This document shows positions 43,967-54,247 of a stretch of 64,000 bases of DNA, piece after piece. Made by a program: the position numbers and the translations under genes. Position 1 is the stretch's first letter; every line of letters starts with the position of its first letter. The stretch comes from Sulfoacidibacillus ferrooxidans (lineage in GTDB: Bacteria > Bacillota > Bacilli > Alicyclobacillales > SLC66): NCBI RefSeq assembly GCF_022606465.1, contig NZ_JALBUF010000006.1, positions 62,001 through 126,000 of the forward strand, written 5' to 3'. The notes below the pieces were generated by a model. That model was given only the letters and a program-made list of their open reading frames with translations, did no database searches and had not been told where the DNA came from.

Positions 43967-44281
43967 ATCCTTAACCCCTATTCAATAATAAGCTAGATAG
44001 CTACACTACCCGCATTCTATCTTTTTCTTATTCTATTATGCGTCATCATAGTTGACCATGTAAATAGTCTTTTTCTACTACATGTAATTGTATTTCACTC
44101 TTTATAAGACTCTTATCTGCAGGCATGTACGCATGTGCGTTCAGTTAGCCTGTGTGAATCACCAATAATTTATGTAATGTATTTATTCAACGAATTTAAA
44201 ATAGACCGTCATAAATACCATAGACCCCTCGAATTAATTGGGTGTGAACACACTACCACTGTTTGAGGGGGCCAATCCATT
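43967..44281. promoter_or_regulatory. Divergent intergenic region between pilus operon and S53 protease
   Basis: 315 bp without a gene. On the minus strand TTTACA (44064-44059), an 18-bp spacer and CATAAT (44040-44035) form a good sigma-A-like promoter about 70 bp before the major pilin. No equally good promoter was found for the protease. The rest is AT-rich with no clear repeats. Confidence 0.55.
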
Positions 44282-46285
44282 ATGAAGGCACGAACAAAAC
44301 TACTTGCAACACTATCATCCATATCATTACTAGGTTGCACGACTTTGATTAGTCTACCCACTAGTGCATTTGCAGCGACCAATTCAGTTGTCGTGCCGTC
44401 TGATTTGCTACCCATGCCAGCAAACGCCACACAGCTTGGCCAAGTAAACGGACAAAAAAAGATGTTTGTATCGATCGTCCTCAAACCTCAAGCAGGCTTA
44501 ACTCAAGCGGTCCACCAAATGCTAAATACACCGATTCAAGATCGCACTAAGTTAACACCTGAAGAATTTGCAGCGAAATTTGGCAATCAGCAAATGAGTA
44601 CAGTCACTGCCTATTTACAAGCATTTGGATTGCAGGTACAAGAACAGCCAGGTGGTCTTAGCCTCACTGTATCAGGCAATGCAAGTCAAATGGAAAAAGC
44701 ATTTGGTGTCACTTTTGAGACTATCAAAGCAAATGTTCCAGGATATGGTGCAAAAACATTCTATCGAGCACAATCACAACCAAAATTACCTTCTGCTATT
44801 GCCTCTCAAATTGAAGTATTAGCTGGCATGACCAATGAACCCACCGTACATCCCCTTCTCACAAGGGCCACAGGTTCAAATGTTGGATCATCTGCGACAC
44901 AGTATCCGGACGAAGGCGGTACACCCTTAGATTATCTACCAAACGACATACAATCTGCCTACAATGTAAACCAAGTTTATCAAGATGGATACTTAGGACA
45001 GGGCGAAACCATCGGCATCATGACACTTTCCACATTCAATCCTAATGACACAGAGACATTTTGGCAGAACACCAATCTACCCGCTATGCCTACACTTCAT
45101 GTAACCGATGTCGATTGGGCCACATCCACAGGAAATACCATTGGTTCCGATGAGTCAACCTTAGATAGCTCAGAGTCTGGTGCTATGGCACCAGGTGCTA
45201 CGATTGACGAATATGTTGGTTATACCCCGAGTAATGCGGGTATGTTGCAAACTTTCCAAGCTATCGTTAGTCAAGATACAGCAGATGTCATCTCCTCATC
45301 ATGGGGCGCACCAGAAGATGATATGACTACTGATTATATGAACGCTTTAAACGATGTCTTTAAACAGGCTGTGTTGCAAGGACAAACGATTTTGCAAGCC
45401 TCAGGCGATACAGGCGCTTATAGTGACCCAAATTCCTCATCACCAGTTGCTTTATTTCCTGCAACTAGCCCTTACGTAACAGCAGCTGGCGGCACAACAC
45501 TGCTACTTGCAGACGATAGTCGCGTCAGCGAAACTGCATGGAGCTACCTCCCTGTAGCTGGGTCTGATACAGGTGGATCTGGCGGAGGATATAGTACCTT
45601 CTTTGCAGAACCAAGTTGGCAGTTAAATGCCGGGATTCCCGATCCAACTCGTATGCGTGGTGTCCCTGACGTTGCACTCAATGCAAATCCTGAGACTGGT
45701 TACCAAATCTATTACCAAGGAGCATGGCAAAACGGATGGGGCGGAACATCATTTGCAGCACCTGAGTGGGCCGGATTTACAGCACTCATGGATCAAGCCA
45801 TCGGGAAGCGCATGGGCAATATGAATCAAATGATCTATTCTCTTGCACAAACAACAGCCTATCCTAGTTCTTTCTATGATATTACGCAAGGGACAAATGG
45901 TGCCTATAACGCCGGACCTGGCTGGAGTGCTGTCACTGGTTGGGGAACACCAAACGTTGCAGGATTAATTACAGCCATTCAAGGCCCCTTACCGATGTTT
46001 GAAAATATGAGCGCAGCACAAACTTCTTTACCTAAAGGACAATCAACCACCGTCACCGTCACCGTCACAGATACGCGCGGTCAAGGAATTTCCGGGCAAC
46101 AAGTAGTCCTAACATCAGATAGTACAAACGCAACGATTTCAAATGGTGGCTATGCAACCACGAATGCTAATGGGCAAGCCACATTCACAGTCAGTGATCC
46201 AACAGCAGAATCGGTAGACTTTACTGCAGCAGACAACACCGCTGGCAATGTGAACCCACAAGATGTAGTAATTACTTGGCAGTAA
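44282..46285 (+). CDS. Secreted S53 peptidase (sedolisin/kumamolisin type) with C-terminal Ig-like domain
   Basis: 667 residues. A signal peptide ends near AFA-A. A pro-domain (Pro-kuma_activ; about 35-190) includes SLTVSGNASQMEKAFGVTF. The catalytic domain has Glu and Asp in GSDESTLDSSESG, the oxyanion Asp in ASGDTGAY, and the Ser in GGTSFAAPEWAG; the Ca site is SSFYDITQGTNG followed by GWSAVTGWGTPN. After about residue 575 a Big_1-type Ig-like domain follows (TVTVTVTDTRGQGISGQQVVLTS in substance). Sedolisins are acid proteases, so it fits an acidic habitat. GAGGGGG lies about 9 nt before the ATG. It ends in a hairpin terminator. Confidence 0.93.
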   Translation: MKARTKLLATLSSISLLGCTTLISLPTSAFAATNSVVVPSDLLPMPANATQLGQVNGQKKMFVSIVLKPQAGLTQAVHQMLNTPIQDRTKLTPEEFAAKFGNQQMSTVTAYLQAFGLQVQEQPGGLSLTVSGNASQMEKAFGVTFETIKANVPGYGAKTFYRAQSQPKLPSAIASQIEVLAGMTNEPTVHPLLTRATGSNVGSSATQYPDEGGTPLDYLPNDIQSAYNVNQVYQDGYLGQGETIGIMTLSTFNPNDTETFWQNTNLPAMPTLHVTDVDWATSTGNTIGSDESTLDSSESGAMAPGATIDEYVGYTPSNAGMLQTFQAIVSQDTADVISSSWGAPEDDMTTDYMNALNDVFKQAVLQGQTILQASGDTGAYSDPNSSSPVALFPATSPYVTAAGGTTLLLADDSRVSETAWSYLPVAGSDTGGSGGGYSTFFAEPSWQLNAGIPDPTRMRGVPDVALNANPETGYQIYYQGAWQNGWGGTSFAAPEWAGFTALMDQAIGKRMGNMNQMIYSLAQTTAYPSSFYDITQGTNGAYNAGPGWSAVTGWGTPNVAGLITAIQGPLPMFENMSAAQTSLPKGQSTTVTVTVTDTRGQGISGQQVVLTSDSTNATISNGGYATTNANGQATFTVSDPTAESVDFTAADNTAGNVNPQDVVITWQ

Positions 46286-46299
46286 CCATCGTGACCGTA

Positions 46300-46341
46300 A
46301 TGACAGTGACCCTCCGTATAGGATACGGGGGTCACTGTCAT
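46300..46341 (+). terminator. Hairpin terminator of the S53 gene
   Basis: ATGACAGTGACCC-CCGTAT pairs with ATACGG-GGGTCACTGTCAT with a single-base bulge. It starts 14 bp after the stop codon. Confidence 0.8.
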
Positions 46342-46497
46342 GATTTCACGTGAACACTCTCTGACAATTCTCTATACCGCGTGCACTTTTATTACTATAG
46401 TAATATACTAAATAATAGCCAAGCTCCTGTGTATATTTTACTCCGTCCACATCTGCTTGTTACAATATGATACAAGATCTAAGAAGCAGGTGACACA

Positions 46498-47508
46498 ATG
46501 ATAAAGTTAAGCATTCTTGATCAATCCCCCATCGCATATGGTAGTCATGCAAGAGAAGCCATTAACCAAACGATACAAGTTGCTCAAACAGCAGAGCGCC
46601 TAGGATTCCATCGTTTCTGGGTTTCAGAACATCATGATGCATCGTCTTTGGCAGGCTCCACGCCAGAAATTCTGATGACTCACCTGGCAGCTAAAACAAA
46701 CACCATCCGAATTGGATCAGGTGGTGTCATGTTACCGCACTATAGCGCATACAAAGTGGCAGAAAATTTTCGCATGTTAGAAGCTCTCTATCCTCATCGC
46801 ATCGATATCGGATTGGGTAGAGCACCAGGTGGCATGCCTCGCTCCACACTTGCTCTACAAGAAGGAAAAGTCAGACAAGCACATTATGGCCAACAAATTG
46901 ATGATCTGATCGCTTATCTTACAGATACACTTCCAGCAGATCATCGTCTCGGAGGGCTCAGCGCATCCCCTGTCATCGATACCGTACCTGAAATGTGGCT
47001 ACTTGGATCCAGTGACGATAGTGGTCATACAGCCGCACAAAAGGGGACAGCTTATATGTTTGCCCACTTTATTAATGGAGATGGCGGAGCCGATGTTGTA
47101 CGCTCCTATCAGAAACACTTTAAACCATCCTTGTTGCGAGACAAACCCGAATCCAGTGTGGCCATCTTTGTCCTCTGTGCAGACACGGATGAACAAGCTG
47201 AACTACTTGCTTCTAGCTTAGATCTTGCCCTGATCATGCTTGTCACTGGACAGCGCTCACAAGGTACTCCTACAATAGAGATGGCGCAAGCATACCCATA
47301 TAGTCAATACGAACTGGCCATTGTACAAGAAAATCGTAAACGCATGATTGTCGGTGGTCCGGCAAAAGTAAAGAGCCAAATCGAGGACCTTGCACTTGCC
47401 TATCAAACCGATGAAGTGATGGTTGTAACTACAACGCACCAGTTAGCCGATCGCATTCATTCTCACGAACTATTAGCCGCTGCATTTGGACTTACACCCA
47501 CTGTGTAA
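46498..47508 (+). CDS. LLM-class flavin-dependent oxidoreductase
   Basis: 336-residue luciferase-like monooxygenase of the MsnO8/YhbW subfamily. The N-terminus LSILDQSPIAYG is its hallmark, followed by FWVSEHHDASSLAGSTPEI, GSGGVMLPHYSAYKVAENF and IDIGLGRAPGG, which bind FMN. It uses reduced FMN and oxygen; the substrate is unknown. Two neighbours act on redox damage or lipids (MsrB, desaturase), but separate promoters are likely. The start lies after AAGCAGGTG. Confidence 0.92.
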   Translation: MIKLSILDQSPIAYGSHAREAINQTIQVAQTAERLGFHRFWVSEHHDASSLAGSTPEILMTHLAAKTNTIRIGSGGVMLPHYSAYKVAENFRMLEALYPHRIDIGLGRAPGGMPRSTLALQEGKVRQAHYGQQIDDLIAYLTDTLPADHRLGGLSASPVIDTVPEMWLLGSSDDSGHTAAQKGTAYMFAHFINGDGGADVVRSYQKHFKPSLLRDKPESSVAIFVLCADTDEQAELLASSLDLALIMLVTGQRSQGTPTIEMAQAYPYSQYELAIVQENRKRMIVGGPAKVKSQIEDLALAYQTDEVMVVTTTHQLADRIHSHELLAAAFGLTPTV

Positions 47509-47560
47509 TGAATTAGCATTCATTACATGGATCCTTACAATATAGAGAGGGAGTCATACT

Positions 47561-47992
47561 ATGATGGATAAAGATGAATTAAAACGCAAGCTAACACCAC
47601 TGCAATTTGAAGTAACACAACACAGCGCTACAGAACCTCCTTTTCGCAATGAATATTGGGATAATCATCAAGAAGGCCTCTATGTAAACATAGTGTCTGG
47701 TGAACCTCTTTTTTCTTCACGCGATAAATTTGATTCCGGATGTGGATGGCCCAGTTTTACAAAACCAATCTCAGAAGAAACCATTGAGGAGAAAACAGAT
47801 CGAACACACGGCATGGTTCGCGTTGAAGTTCGCAGCAAAACTGCCGATGCGCACTTAGGGCATGTATTTGAAGATGGTCCACAAGAATTAGGTGGTTTGC
47901 GCTACTGCATTAACTCAGCTTCGTTACGTTTTATTGCAAAAGATGATTTGGAACGAGAAGGATATGCAGAGTTTCTCTCGCTATTTAATTAG
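47561..47992 (+). CDS. msrB: Peptide-methionine (R)-S-oxide reductase MsrB
   Basis: 143-residue MsrB. The signatures [31 protein letters not shown] and [11 protein letters not shown] are complete; the Cys of RYCINS is the catalytic residue that attacks methionine-R-sulfoxide. The two CxxC zinc pairs of many MsrB proteins are absent ([12 protein letters not shown] in place of C-x-x-C), so this is the zinc-free form. GGGAG lies 7 nt before the ATG. A hairpin follows. Confidence 0.95.
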   Translation: MMDKDELKRKLTPLQFEVTQHSATEPPFRNEYWDNHQEGLYVNIVSGEPLFSSRDKFDSGCGWPSFTKPISEETIEEKTDRTHGMVRVEVRSKTADAHLGHVFEDGPQELGGLRYCINSASLRFIAKDDLEREGYAEFLSLFN

Positions 47993-48001
47993 AGTAGGTT
48001 A

Positions 48002-48048
48002 TATCGTGTAGTGAACGTATCAAAAACGATTAGATTCGCTACACGATA
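48002..48048 (+). terminator. Hairpin terminator of msrB
   Basis: TATCGTGTAGTGAA (48002-48015) pairs with TTCGCTACACGATA (48035-48048) with one wobble, followed by a moderately T-rich stretch. Confidence 0.75.
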
Positions 48049-48262
48049 CTTATGATTTGTCCACTCCTTAGACGCAGTACATAACCCTCCCCTTTTTCTC
48101 TATATCACATCTTCTTTTTTTCATGTACAATAGTTGTAGTACGTATTGTTACCGTAGATCCCGCTAACAATTGTAATAAAGCAATGCGATCACCAATGAA
48201 ACCCATTTACGTGGGTAATGTATTCATTATCGTAGTGAAACATTCGAGAGGAACGACAACTC

Positions 48263-49174
48263 ATGCCATTCCACAATTATAAGCTGAATGTTTTTGATTC
48301 ACACCTAGAACCGTATTTCACTGATCTTTACAAAAAACATCGTCAACGGGCTGCGGCAATCGACTGGAGTTATCACGAATTCATTCCTTGGGAACTCGGT
48401 CGTTCATTCCTTACAGATCCTTGGTCTATCGAACAGCGGACGCTTCCTTCTGCGATCTATACTGCAGTTGAAACTTCGCTATTAACAGAAGTGAATCTTC
48501 CTTTCTTTTACCATCACTTAGCTGATACGTTTAAAGGATCGCTACAAGTTTTACAGGACTTTATTCACACTTGGGTATCAGAAGAAGACCAACATTCTTC
48601 GCTCCTAGAGACTTATCTCATTATCACTCGCAATGCTGACCCGCATGAACTCCACAGGCTAAGAAAAGTAGTTGTTGAAGGCGGTTTTTCACCAGACTTT
48701 GACACAGCCATGGAGACAATGGTCTATACCACTGTGCAGGAACTTGCCACCATGGTTTTCTACAACAATGTTGCAAAAGCAGCAAATGCTGTTGATCAAC
48801 GACTCACTCGCCTACTACGCAGAATCGCGAAAGATGAAACGCTTCACTTTGCCTTTTACCGCGATGCCGTAAAAGGGTATTTGGGTGCAGATCATAACTT
48901 CGTTTTCTACATTCACAAAGCTATGACCAGTTTTTCTATGCCTGGTCTTCGCATGCCTTCATTCAAACAAAGAATGGATGTTATTTCAAAGCAAGCTAAT
49001 TATGGTCCCGTATCTTACTTCAACCAAGTATTTAGCTATCTTGTTCAGTTTTGGGCTATTGCAGATCTCAGACCAAGTCGAGCTGAAGCAGAAACTGCCA
49101 GACAAGATTTGCTCGATTACACAGTAAAGTTACGACGGATTAGCGAACGCTTGGCGAGTAAGGGGCTATACTAA
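48263..49174 (+). CDS. Acyl-ACP desaturase-like diiron protein
   Basis: 303-residue all-helical ferritin-like diiron protein. The iron ligands appear in two E-x2-H pairs and matching Glu: VETSLLTEVNLP, SEEDQHSSLL, VQELATM and KDETLHFAFY. This is the pattern of soluble acyl-ACP desaturases (plant stearoyl-ACP desaturase, mycobacterial DesA). It would introduce a cis double bond into an acyl chain using a ferredoxin or flavodoxin. Bacilli more often use the membrane desaturase Des, so this gene may be transferred. AGAGGA lies 10 nt before the ATG. A MarC gene follows 16 bp later. Confidence 0.85.
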   Translation: MPFHNYKLNVFDSHLEPYFTDLYKKHRQRAAAIDWSYHEFIPWELGRSFLTDPWSIEQRTLPSAIYTAVETSLLTEVNLPFFYHHLADTFKGSLQVLQDFIHTWVSEEDQHSSLLETYLIITRNADPHELHRLRKVVVEGGFSPDFDTAMETMVYTTVQELATMVFYNNVAKAANAVDQRLTRLLRRIAKDETLHFAFYRDAVKGYLGADHNFVFYIHKAMTSFSMPGLRMPSFKQRMDVISKQANYGPVSYFNQVFSYLVQFWAIADLRPSRAEAETARQDLLDYTVKLRRISERLASKGLY

Positions 49175-49190
49175 AGGGGTTGTATAGCTG

Positions 49191-49823
49191 TTGATTATTT
49201 ACACGATCCATGCTCTCGTTTCAGTTTTCGCTGTTATGAATCCTCTCGGTAATTTACCTATCTTCATGGGGCTCGTTGACGGTCAATCTTTATCAGAGCA
49301 ACGCAAGACCGCGCGAAAAGCAATTGGAATTGCATTTCTGATCTTAATGATTTTCCTCGTCCTGGGCCAGGTTATATTTAGCTTGTTTGGCATCACTGTT
49401 GACGCTTTTCGGGTAGCAGGCGGCATTCTTATTTTTGGGATCGCTTACAATCTCCTGCATGCAAAACCTTCTCATGTACATGCGCCAAACTCAGCAGAGT
49501 CGGAAGATAGCGCAGATAAAGACGATATTTCAGTCACACCACTAGCTACACCACTTATCGCTGGACCTGGAACTATTGCGACCGTCATGGCACTTGCTGC
49601 CGGACCGAATATCATCGAAAATTCCGTTGCTGTCTTCATAGGATTTAGCATAGTACTCATTGGAACCTTTATTATTTTTTACTACGCTGGATCCATTAGT
49701 AAACATCTGGGCCAAACCGAACTCAATGTCATCTCTCGTCTTATGGGCTTATTACTAGCCGTTATTGCCGTACAGATGGCAGTTGAAGGACTCACTGGAT
49801 TATTCCCTGGTTTAGTACACTGA
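49191..49823 (+). CDS. MarC family integral membrane protein
   Basis: 210 residues, six hydrophobic helices. The N-terminus VSVFAVMNPLGNLPIF is the MarC/YhgN signature, and ATPLIAGPGTIATVMAL the second conserved stretch. Start TTG 49191 with AAAGGGG about 10 nt upstream. It probably shares a transcript with the desaturase. The family's function is unsettled despite its name. Confidence 0.9.
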   Translation: MIIYTIHALVSVFAVMNPLGNLPIFMGLVDGQSLSEQRKTARKAIGIAFLILMIFLVLGQVIFSLFGITVDAFRVAGGILIFGIAYNLLHAKPSHVHAPNSAESEDSADKDDISVTPLATPLIAGPGTIATVMALAAGPNIIENSVAVFIGFSIVLIGTFIIFYYAGSISKHLGQTELNVISRLMGLLLAVIAVQMAVEGLTGLFPGLVH

Positions 49824-49842
49824 ATGTGCTCATGATTGCACC

Positions 49843-52134
49843 TTACTGATACAGGGAACGATCGATATCTTCAGTTGGATACCCGCCACTCCCTAATTGA
49901 AATAGAAATAATCGATGAAGGGCTCGGGTGCACGCCACATAGAGCAGCTTACTATCGATATCATTCGCTACAAATTGCTCGTCTACAGTCACAATAAATA
50001 CCGCATCAAACTCCAAACCTTTTGCGATATGTACAGGTACGATGGCGATGCAGTTTGGCTGCATCGCCTCATCTTCACCTAATACAATGGTCGATAGATT
50101 CCCCATGCATTCAAATTCTCGTTTCACTTTTTGGCATTCATCTGGGGTTTTAGCGATCACAGCAATCGATTTCATTCCTTCCTCATGGATGCGCACAACT
50201 TCATCTTGGATCATATGTACTAAAGATCGTATATCTACACATGATTGTACTTCTGGCAATGGACCATGACGCACTACTGAAGTAGCTAGTGCTTGCCCAT
50301 GTAATCTTCCCAATGAAATAACCGCATTGGCAAAATGCATGATTTCTATCGTCGTTCGATAACTTTGTTCCAATTGCAGATAATTGGCTCTTGGGAACAC
50401 ATACTTAATGACTTCATCCCAGTGATGCAATGATCGATATGAGTGAATCCCTTGTGATAAGTCACCGAGAATTGTAAATAATTCCGTATGAATAATTTCT
50501 TTTAAAACGATCAGTTGGAAAATACTAAAATCCTGTGCCTCATCAATCACCACCGTTTTAATATGTACATGCTTAACGCCATATAAATGTTGTTGTAGAT
50601 ATAGCAAAGCGGCTGAATCTTCGATTTCTATCTGTTTTTTCTCTAACCGCTGCAACGTATCTTGCAACATCCACCGAATACTGCCGCGCTCAACCTCTTT
50701 ATGCTCGATCCCCGATACATACCGTATGCATTCTATGTAATGCCGATATACATCCAATTTTGGCATGCCAACCATATATTTTTTAACGATCACTTTGACC
50801 TGTAGTTGCAAGTCGGCAAGCACTTCATCTCTTTCATCCATCAATCGAACGACCGTTTCATGTCTCTCTTTAGGATCCATGATCTGGTCGAGAGCATCCT
50901 CAATCTGATCTTCATAGTTTTTAGCTGTTTTACGAATGATGATTTTCGATTTTGATTTTAAATGAGCCGATAAAACCCTTTTAATTTTTTCAATACGTTG
51001 ATACATAGGTAAATATTGATATTGATGGACAAATAGATCTTTAACCTCTGCTTCCGTATAAATGACATATTGACCAAGTCGCAGATTGCCATTGGGAATA
51101 AACTGCTGTTCAATATGTTGCAGATAGTCGTCGATTAATTCTCTAAAAGCAGGTGATCCTTTGAAAGTTGCGGACCACTGTAATGCCCACACTTTATCCA
51201 GTTCAACTCCCTGACGTCCTTCTTGAAGAAGGTAGAGTAGTTTTTCATTTGGATCTATTAGTTTATATTTTTTACCGATGCATTCCCACATAAAGTCGAT
51301 AAAAGTAGTTTGTTTTACATCTTCTACACCAAGTTCTGGGAGAACTTCTGAGATAAAGCGCAGAAATAGCTTATTGGGCGCTAAAATCATAAACTCATTG
51401 GGTGAAAATCGTTCTGCATAGGTGTAAATAAAATAAGCTATTCGATGCAAAGCAATCGTTGTTTTGCCACTTCCAGCTACGCCTTGTACAATTAATGGAC
51501 GATCGATATCCGCTCGAATCATCTTATTTTGTTCCGCCTGAATAGTCGCAATGATATCTGTCAATCGACTATCCGATGAAGCGGACAAAGAAGCTTGTAA
51601 GAGCTCATCGCGCGTAGTGATATCAATATCCCGAATTTCTAAGAGAACTCCTTTTTCAATTGTATATTGTCGTTTTAATAACAATTCCCCATGCATTTCT
51701 CCGTGTGGGGTCTCATATGAGACCGAACCGATCCGACCATCATAGTACACACTCGCAATTGGAGATCTCCAATCCACGATAATAGGTGCAAAATCTTCAA
51801 GGCGAAATAACGAAGTTTTACCTATGTATAATTTTTGAAATTGATTCTCCGACTCAGGTATAAAATCAATGCGACAAAAATAAGGTCGATCATGAACTTT
51901 GCTTAATTGCCGGAAACTTTGTTCAGAAACATGTAAAAACTGCGTATTTGTTAGGATGTTAATGTAACTTTGACTGCTATCTAGATCATCTAGCTCAGCC
52001 ATAGCTTCCTTTATATTAGCTTTATATTTCTCCGTATGTTTTTCACTATCTCTCATCACTTGATCGATGTATGTCCTGGTATAAGCTAACCAATTTTTTT
52101 CTATTTCATAATCGGGATGTTCTGTGGCAGCCAT
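49843..52134 (-). CDS. HelD-like UvrD/Rep-family helicase
   Basis: 763 residues from ATG 52134 (AAGGGAG 6 nt upstream; ATG 52158 is an alternative). The N-terminal coiled coil (MRDSEKHTEKYKANIKEAMA) enters the RNA polymerase channel in HelD. Walker A is VAGSGKTTIALHR, Walker B VVIDEAQDFS, then QSYRTT and the C-terminal motif VHIAKGLEFDAVF with YVACTRALHRL. HelD releases stalled RNA polymerase with ATP. The length matches Bacillus HelD (about 774). Single gene. Confidence 0.9.
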   Translation of the reverse strand: MAATEHPDYEIEKNWLAYTRTYIDQVMRDSEKHTEKYKANIKEAMAELDDLDSSQSYINILTNTQFLHVSEQSFRQLSKVHDRPYFCRIDFIPESENQFQKLYIGKTSLFRLEDFAPIIVDWRSPIASVYYDGRIGSVSYETPHGEMHGELLLKRQYTIEKGVLLEIRDIDITTRDELLQASLSASSDSRLTDIIATIQAEQNKMIRADIDRPLIVQGVAGSGKTTIALHRIAYFIYTYAERFSPNEFMILAPNKLFLRFISEVLPELGVEDVKQTTFIDFMWECIGKKYKLIDPNEKLLYLLQEGRQGVELDKVWALQWSATFKGSPAFRELIDDYLQHIEQQFIPNGNLRLGQYVIYTEAEVKDLFVHQYQYLPMYQRIEKIKRVLSAHLKSKSKIIIRKTAKNYEDQIEDALDQIMDPKERHETVVRLMDERDEVLADLQLQVKVIVKKYMVGMPKLDVYRHYIECIRYVSGIEHKEVERGSIRWMLQDTLQRLEKKQIEIEDSAALLYLQQHLYGVKHVHIKTVVIDEAQDFSIFQLIVLKEIIHTELFTILGDLSQGIHSYRSLHHWDEVIKYVFPRANYLQLEQSYRTTIEIMHFANAVISLGRLHGQALATSVVRHGPLPEVQSCVDIRSLVHMIQDEVVRIHEEGMKSIAVIAKTPDECQKVKREFECMGNLSTIVLGEDEAMQPNCIAIVPVHIAKGLEFDAVFIVTVDEQFVANDIDSKLLYVACTRALHRLFLFQLGSGGYPTEDIDRSLYQ

Positions 52135-52193
52135 AAATATCTCCCTTCTATTGATCAAGCTGACTACCTAACTATACACAACTTGCAGCTAGA

Positions 52194-52230
52194 TAAAAAA
52201 ACCGCAGTAACAAGTCATTTGTCACTGCGG
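52194..52230 (-). terminator. Rho-independent terminator of glmS
   Basis: On the minus strand CCGCAGTGACAA pairs with TTGTTACTGCGG (52230-52202) and is followed by a run of seven or eight T (52201-52194). Confidence 0.9.
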
Positions 52231-52287
52231 GTACAGTCAAGCGATTAAAGCACACTTAGATGTGTCATGTGTTACCTTACAGAAATC

Positions 52288-54117
52288 CTATTCAACAGTC
52301 ACACTCTTGGCTAAGTTGCGCGGTTTATCCACATCATTTCCACGAGCAACAGACGCATAATACGCGAGCAATTGGAGCGGTGCGATTAACATGACAGGCG
52401 CAAAAAAGGGCAGTGTTCGCGGAACATACAATACGCGATCAACAGATTTGCCAATCTCCTCATCGCCAGCCCAGGCAATACCTAGAACATAGGCATCACG
52501 AGCTTTTACCTCTTTGATGTTACTAAGCGACTTTTCATATAGAACATCTTGAGTTACCAGTGCAATGACCGGCACATTCTCTACGATAAGCGCTAGAGTC
52601 CCGTGCTTTAATTCACCTGCAGGATAGGCCTCCGCATGAATATAAGAAATCTCCTTATACTTAAGCGCACCCTCTAGCGCCACAAAATAATCGATACCAC
52701 GCCCCAAGAAAAAAGCATCATCCCAGGTTGCAAATACTTGCGCGATCTCCTCAATCTGTGGTGCAGTCTCAAGCACTGCGTCTAGTTTGCGAGGTAATGT
52801 CTGCAGCTCCCGAACTAACTCTGCAGAAACATCAGAATCAACAGTTTGAAGCGACTGCCCAAGGTAGATCGCAAATACATAGAGTGCGATCAATTGCGTA
52901 GTATATGCTTTGGTCGATGCCACTGAAATTTCCGGGCCAGCCCATGTAAAAATAGCATGATCAGCTTCGCGTGCTACAGAACTACCCACTACATTAGTGA
53001 TAGCCACCACACGATGACCATTTTCTTTTGCCTTACGCAAGGCTGCTAACGTATCCGCAGTTTCTCCAGACTGTGAGATCACGAGAATTAATGTGTGTTT
53101 AGTCATGATCGGATCTCGATAGCGGTATTCAGAAGCCACTTCAACATCCACAGGAATATGTGCGAGCTTCTCAATTGCTGCTTTCCCAACAAGTCCAGCA
53201 TGATACGATGTGCCACACGCAACAATATGAATGCGATCAATTTGTTTGATCTCTTTTTCTGTCCATCCAAGTTCAGAAAGAACGACACGAGAGCTATCTT
53301 CTGTCACTCGACCACTGAGTGTATCGCGCACTGCCTTTGGTTGTTCATAGATTTCCTTTACCATGTAGTGGTCGTACCCACCCTTTTCTGCAGCCTGTGC
53401 ATCCCAGGTGACGGTAAAAGGCTTCATCTTTTTCGGTTGGCCCATAAAATCAAAGCATTGGATAGCCTCCGACGTAAGAACAACGATCTCTTCTTCTTCT
53501 AAGATATGAACCTCTCGAGTGTAATCGAGGAGTGCAGGGATATCTGAAGCAAGAAACTGTTCTCCTTTGCCAAAACCTACAACAAGAGGTGAATGCTTGC
53601 GAATAGCAATAATTTGGCCGGGCTCTTTTTCCGAAACGATCACAAGTGAATACGCTCCACGAATCTCCTTAATCATGCGTAAAACGGTCGAAAATAGATC
53701 CCCAGTGTCATAAGCCTCAAGCAAATGAGCAACCACTTCTGTGTCCGTTTCTGAAGAAAAGCGGTGACCAGAAGCTAAGAGTTGCTCCTTTAGGTGTAGA
53801 TAATTTTCAATAATTCCATTGTGCACAACAGCAAATTCATTACCACATGCTGTATGTGGATGCGCATTTTCATCCGAAGGGCGTCCATGTGTAGCCCATC
53901 TTGTATGACCAATACCCACATTGCCTACAATAGGAGATGTCGTTAGACGATCCGCAAGTACTTGCAATCTTCCTACTGCTTTTTCTACATGTAACCCAGT
54001 TTTAGTAGCAATAGCTACACCTGCTGAATCATATCCTCGATATTCTAATTTACTTAGTCCGTTTAATAATACATCTTGCGCTTGTCTCCCACCAATATAA
54101 CCCATAATTCCGCACAT
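52288..54117 (-). CDS. glmS: Glutamine:fructose-6-phosphate amidotransferase GlmS
   Basis: 609 residues from ATG 54117; the chain must begin MCGIMGYIG so that Cys2 becomes the N-terminal nucleophile of the glutaminase domain, which rules out the upstream ATG 54138. The glutaminase half holds GHTRWATHG and the two SIS isomerase domains hold CGTSYHAG and SQSGETADTLAAL. It ends NLAKSVTVE as usual. It makes glucosamine-6-phosphate for wall synthesis. Expression is controlled by the glmS ribozyme in its leader. Confidence 0.97.
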   Translation of the reverse strand: MCGIMGYIGGRQAQDVLLNGLSKLEYRGYDSAGVAIATKTGLHVEKAVGRLQVLADRLTTSPIVGNVGIGHTRWATHGRPSDENAHPHTACGNEFAVVHNGIIENYLHLKEQLLASGHRFSSETDTEVVAHLLEAYDTGDLFSTVLRMIKEIRGAYSLVIVSEKEPGQIIAIRKHSPLVVGFGKGEQFLASDIPALLDYTREVHILEEEEIVVLTSEAIQCFDFMGQPKKMKPFTVTWDAQAAEKGGYDHYMVKEIYEQPKAVRDTLSGRVTEDSSRVVLSELGWTEKEIKQIDRIHIVACGTSYHAGLVGKAAIEKLAHIPVDVEVASEYRYRDPIMTKHTLILVISQSGETADTLAALRKAKENGHRVVAITNVVGSSVAREADHAIFTWAGPEISVASTKAYTTQLIALYVFAIYLGQSLQTVDSDVSAELVRELQTLPRKLDAVLETAPQIEEIAQVFATWDDAFFLGRGIDYFVALEGALKYKEISYIHAEAYPAGELKHGTLALIVENVPVIALVTQDVLYEKSLSNIKEVKARDAYVLGIAWAGDEEIGKSVDRVLYVPRTLPFFAPVMLIAPLQLLAYYASVARGNDVDKPRNLAKSVTVE

Positions 54118-54247
54118 AAACGCCCTACCCCCAATCACATTGGCACATGCAATCTGCAGTGCCTATTTTGCTTAACTTCAATCCTCGCTAAGTGTAGTTG
54201 CAAAAACGGAAGTTAGGGGATTAGGGATTGTCCCTTTTAGGACATCC
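54118..54247 (-). promoter_or_regulatory. Remaining glmS leader between ribozyme and start codon
   Basis: About 130 nt of untranslated leader. It holds an imperfect inverted repeat (AGGATGTCC with GGGACAATCCCT, about 54220-54250) and the ribosome site GGGGGTAGGG. Nothing else was recognised. Confidence 0.5.

Noticed and set aside
48181-48262. Possible operator ACCCA-N6-TGGGT before the desaturase gene
   Set aside because: The arms are only 5 bp with no recognisable promoter around them.
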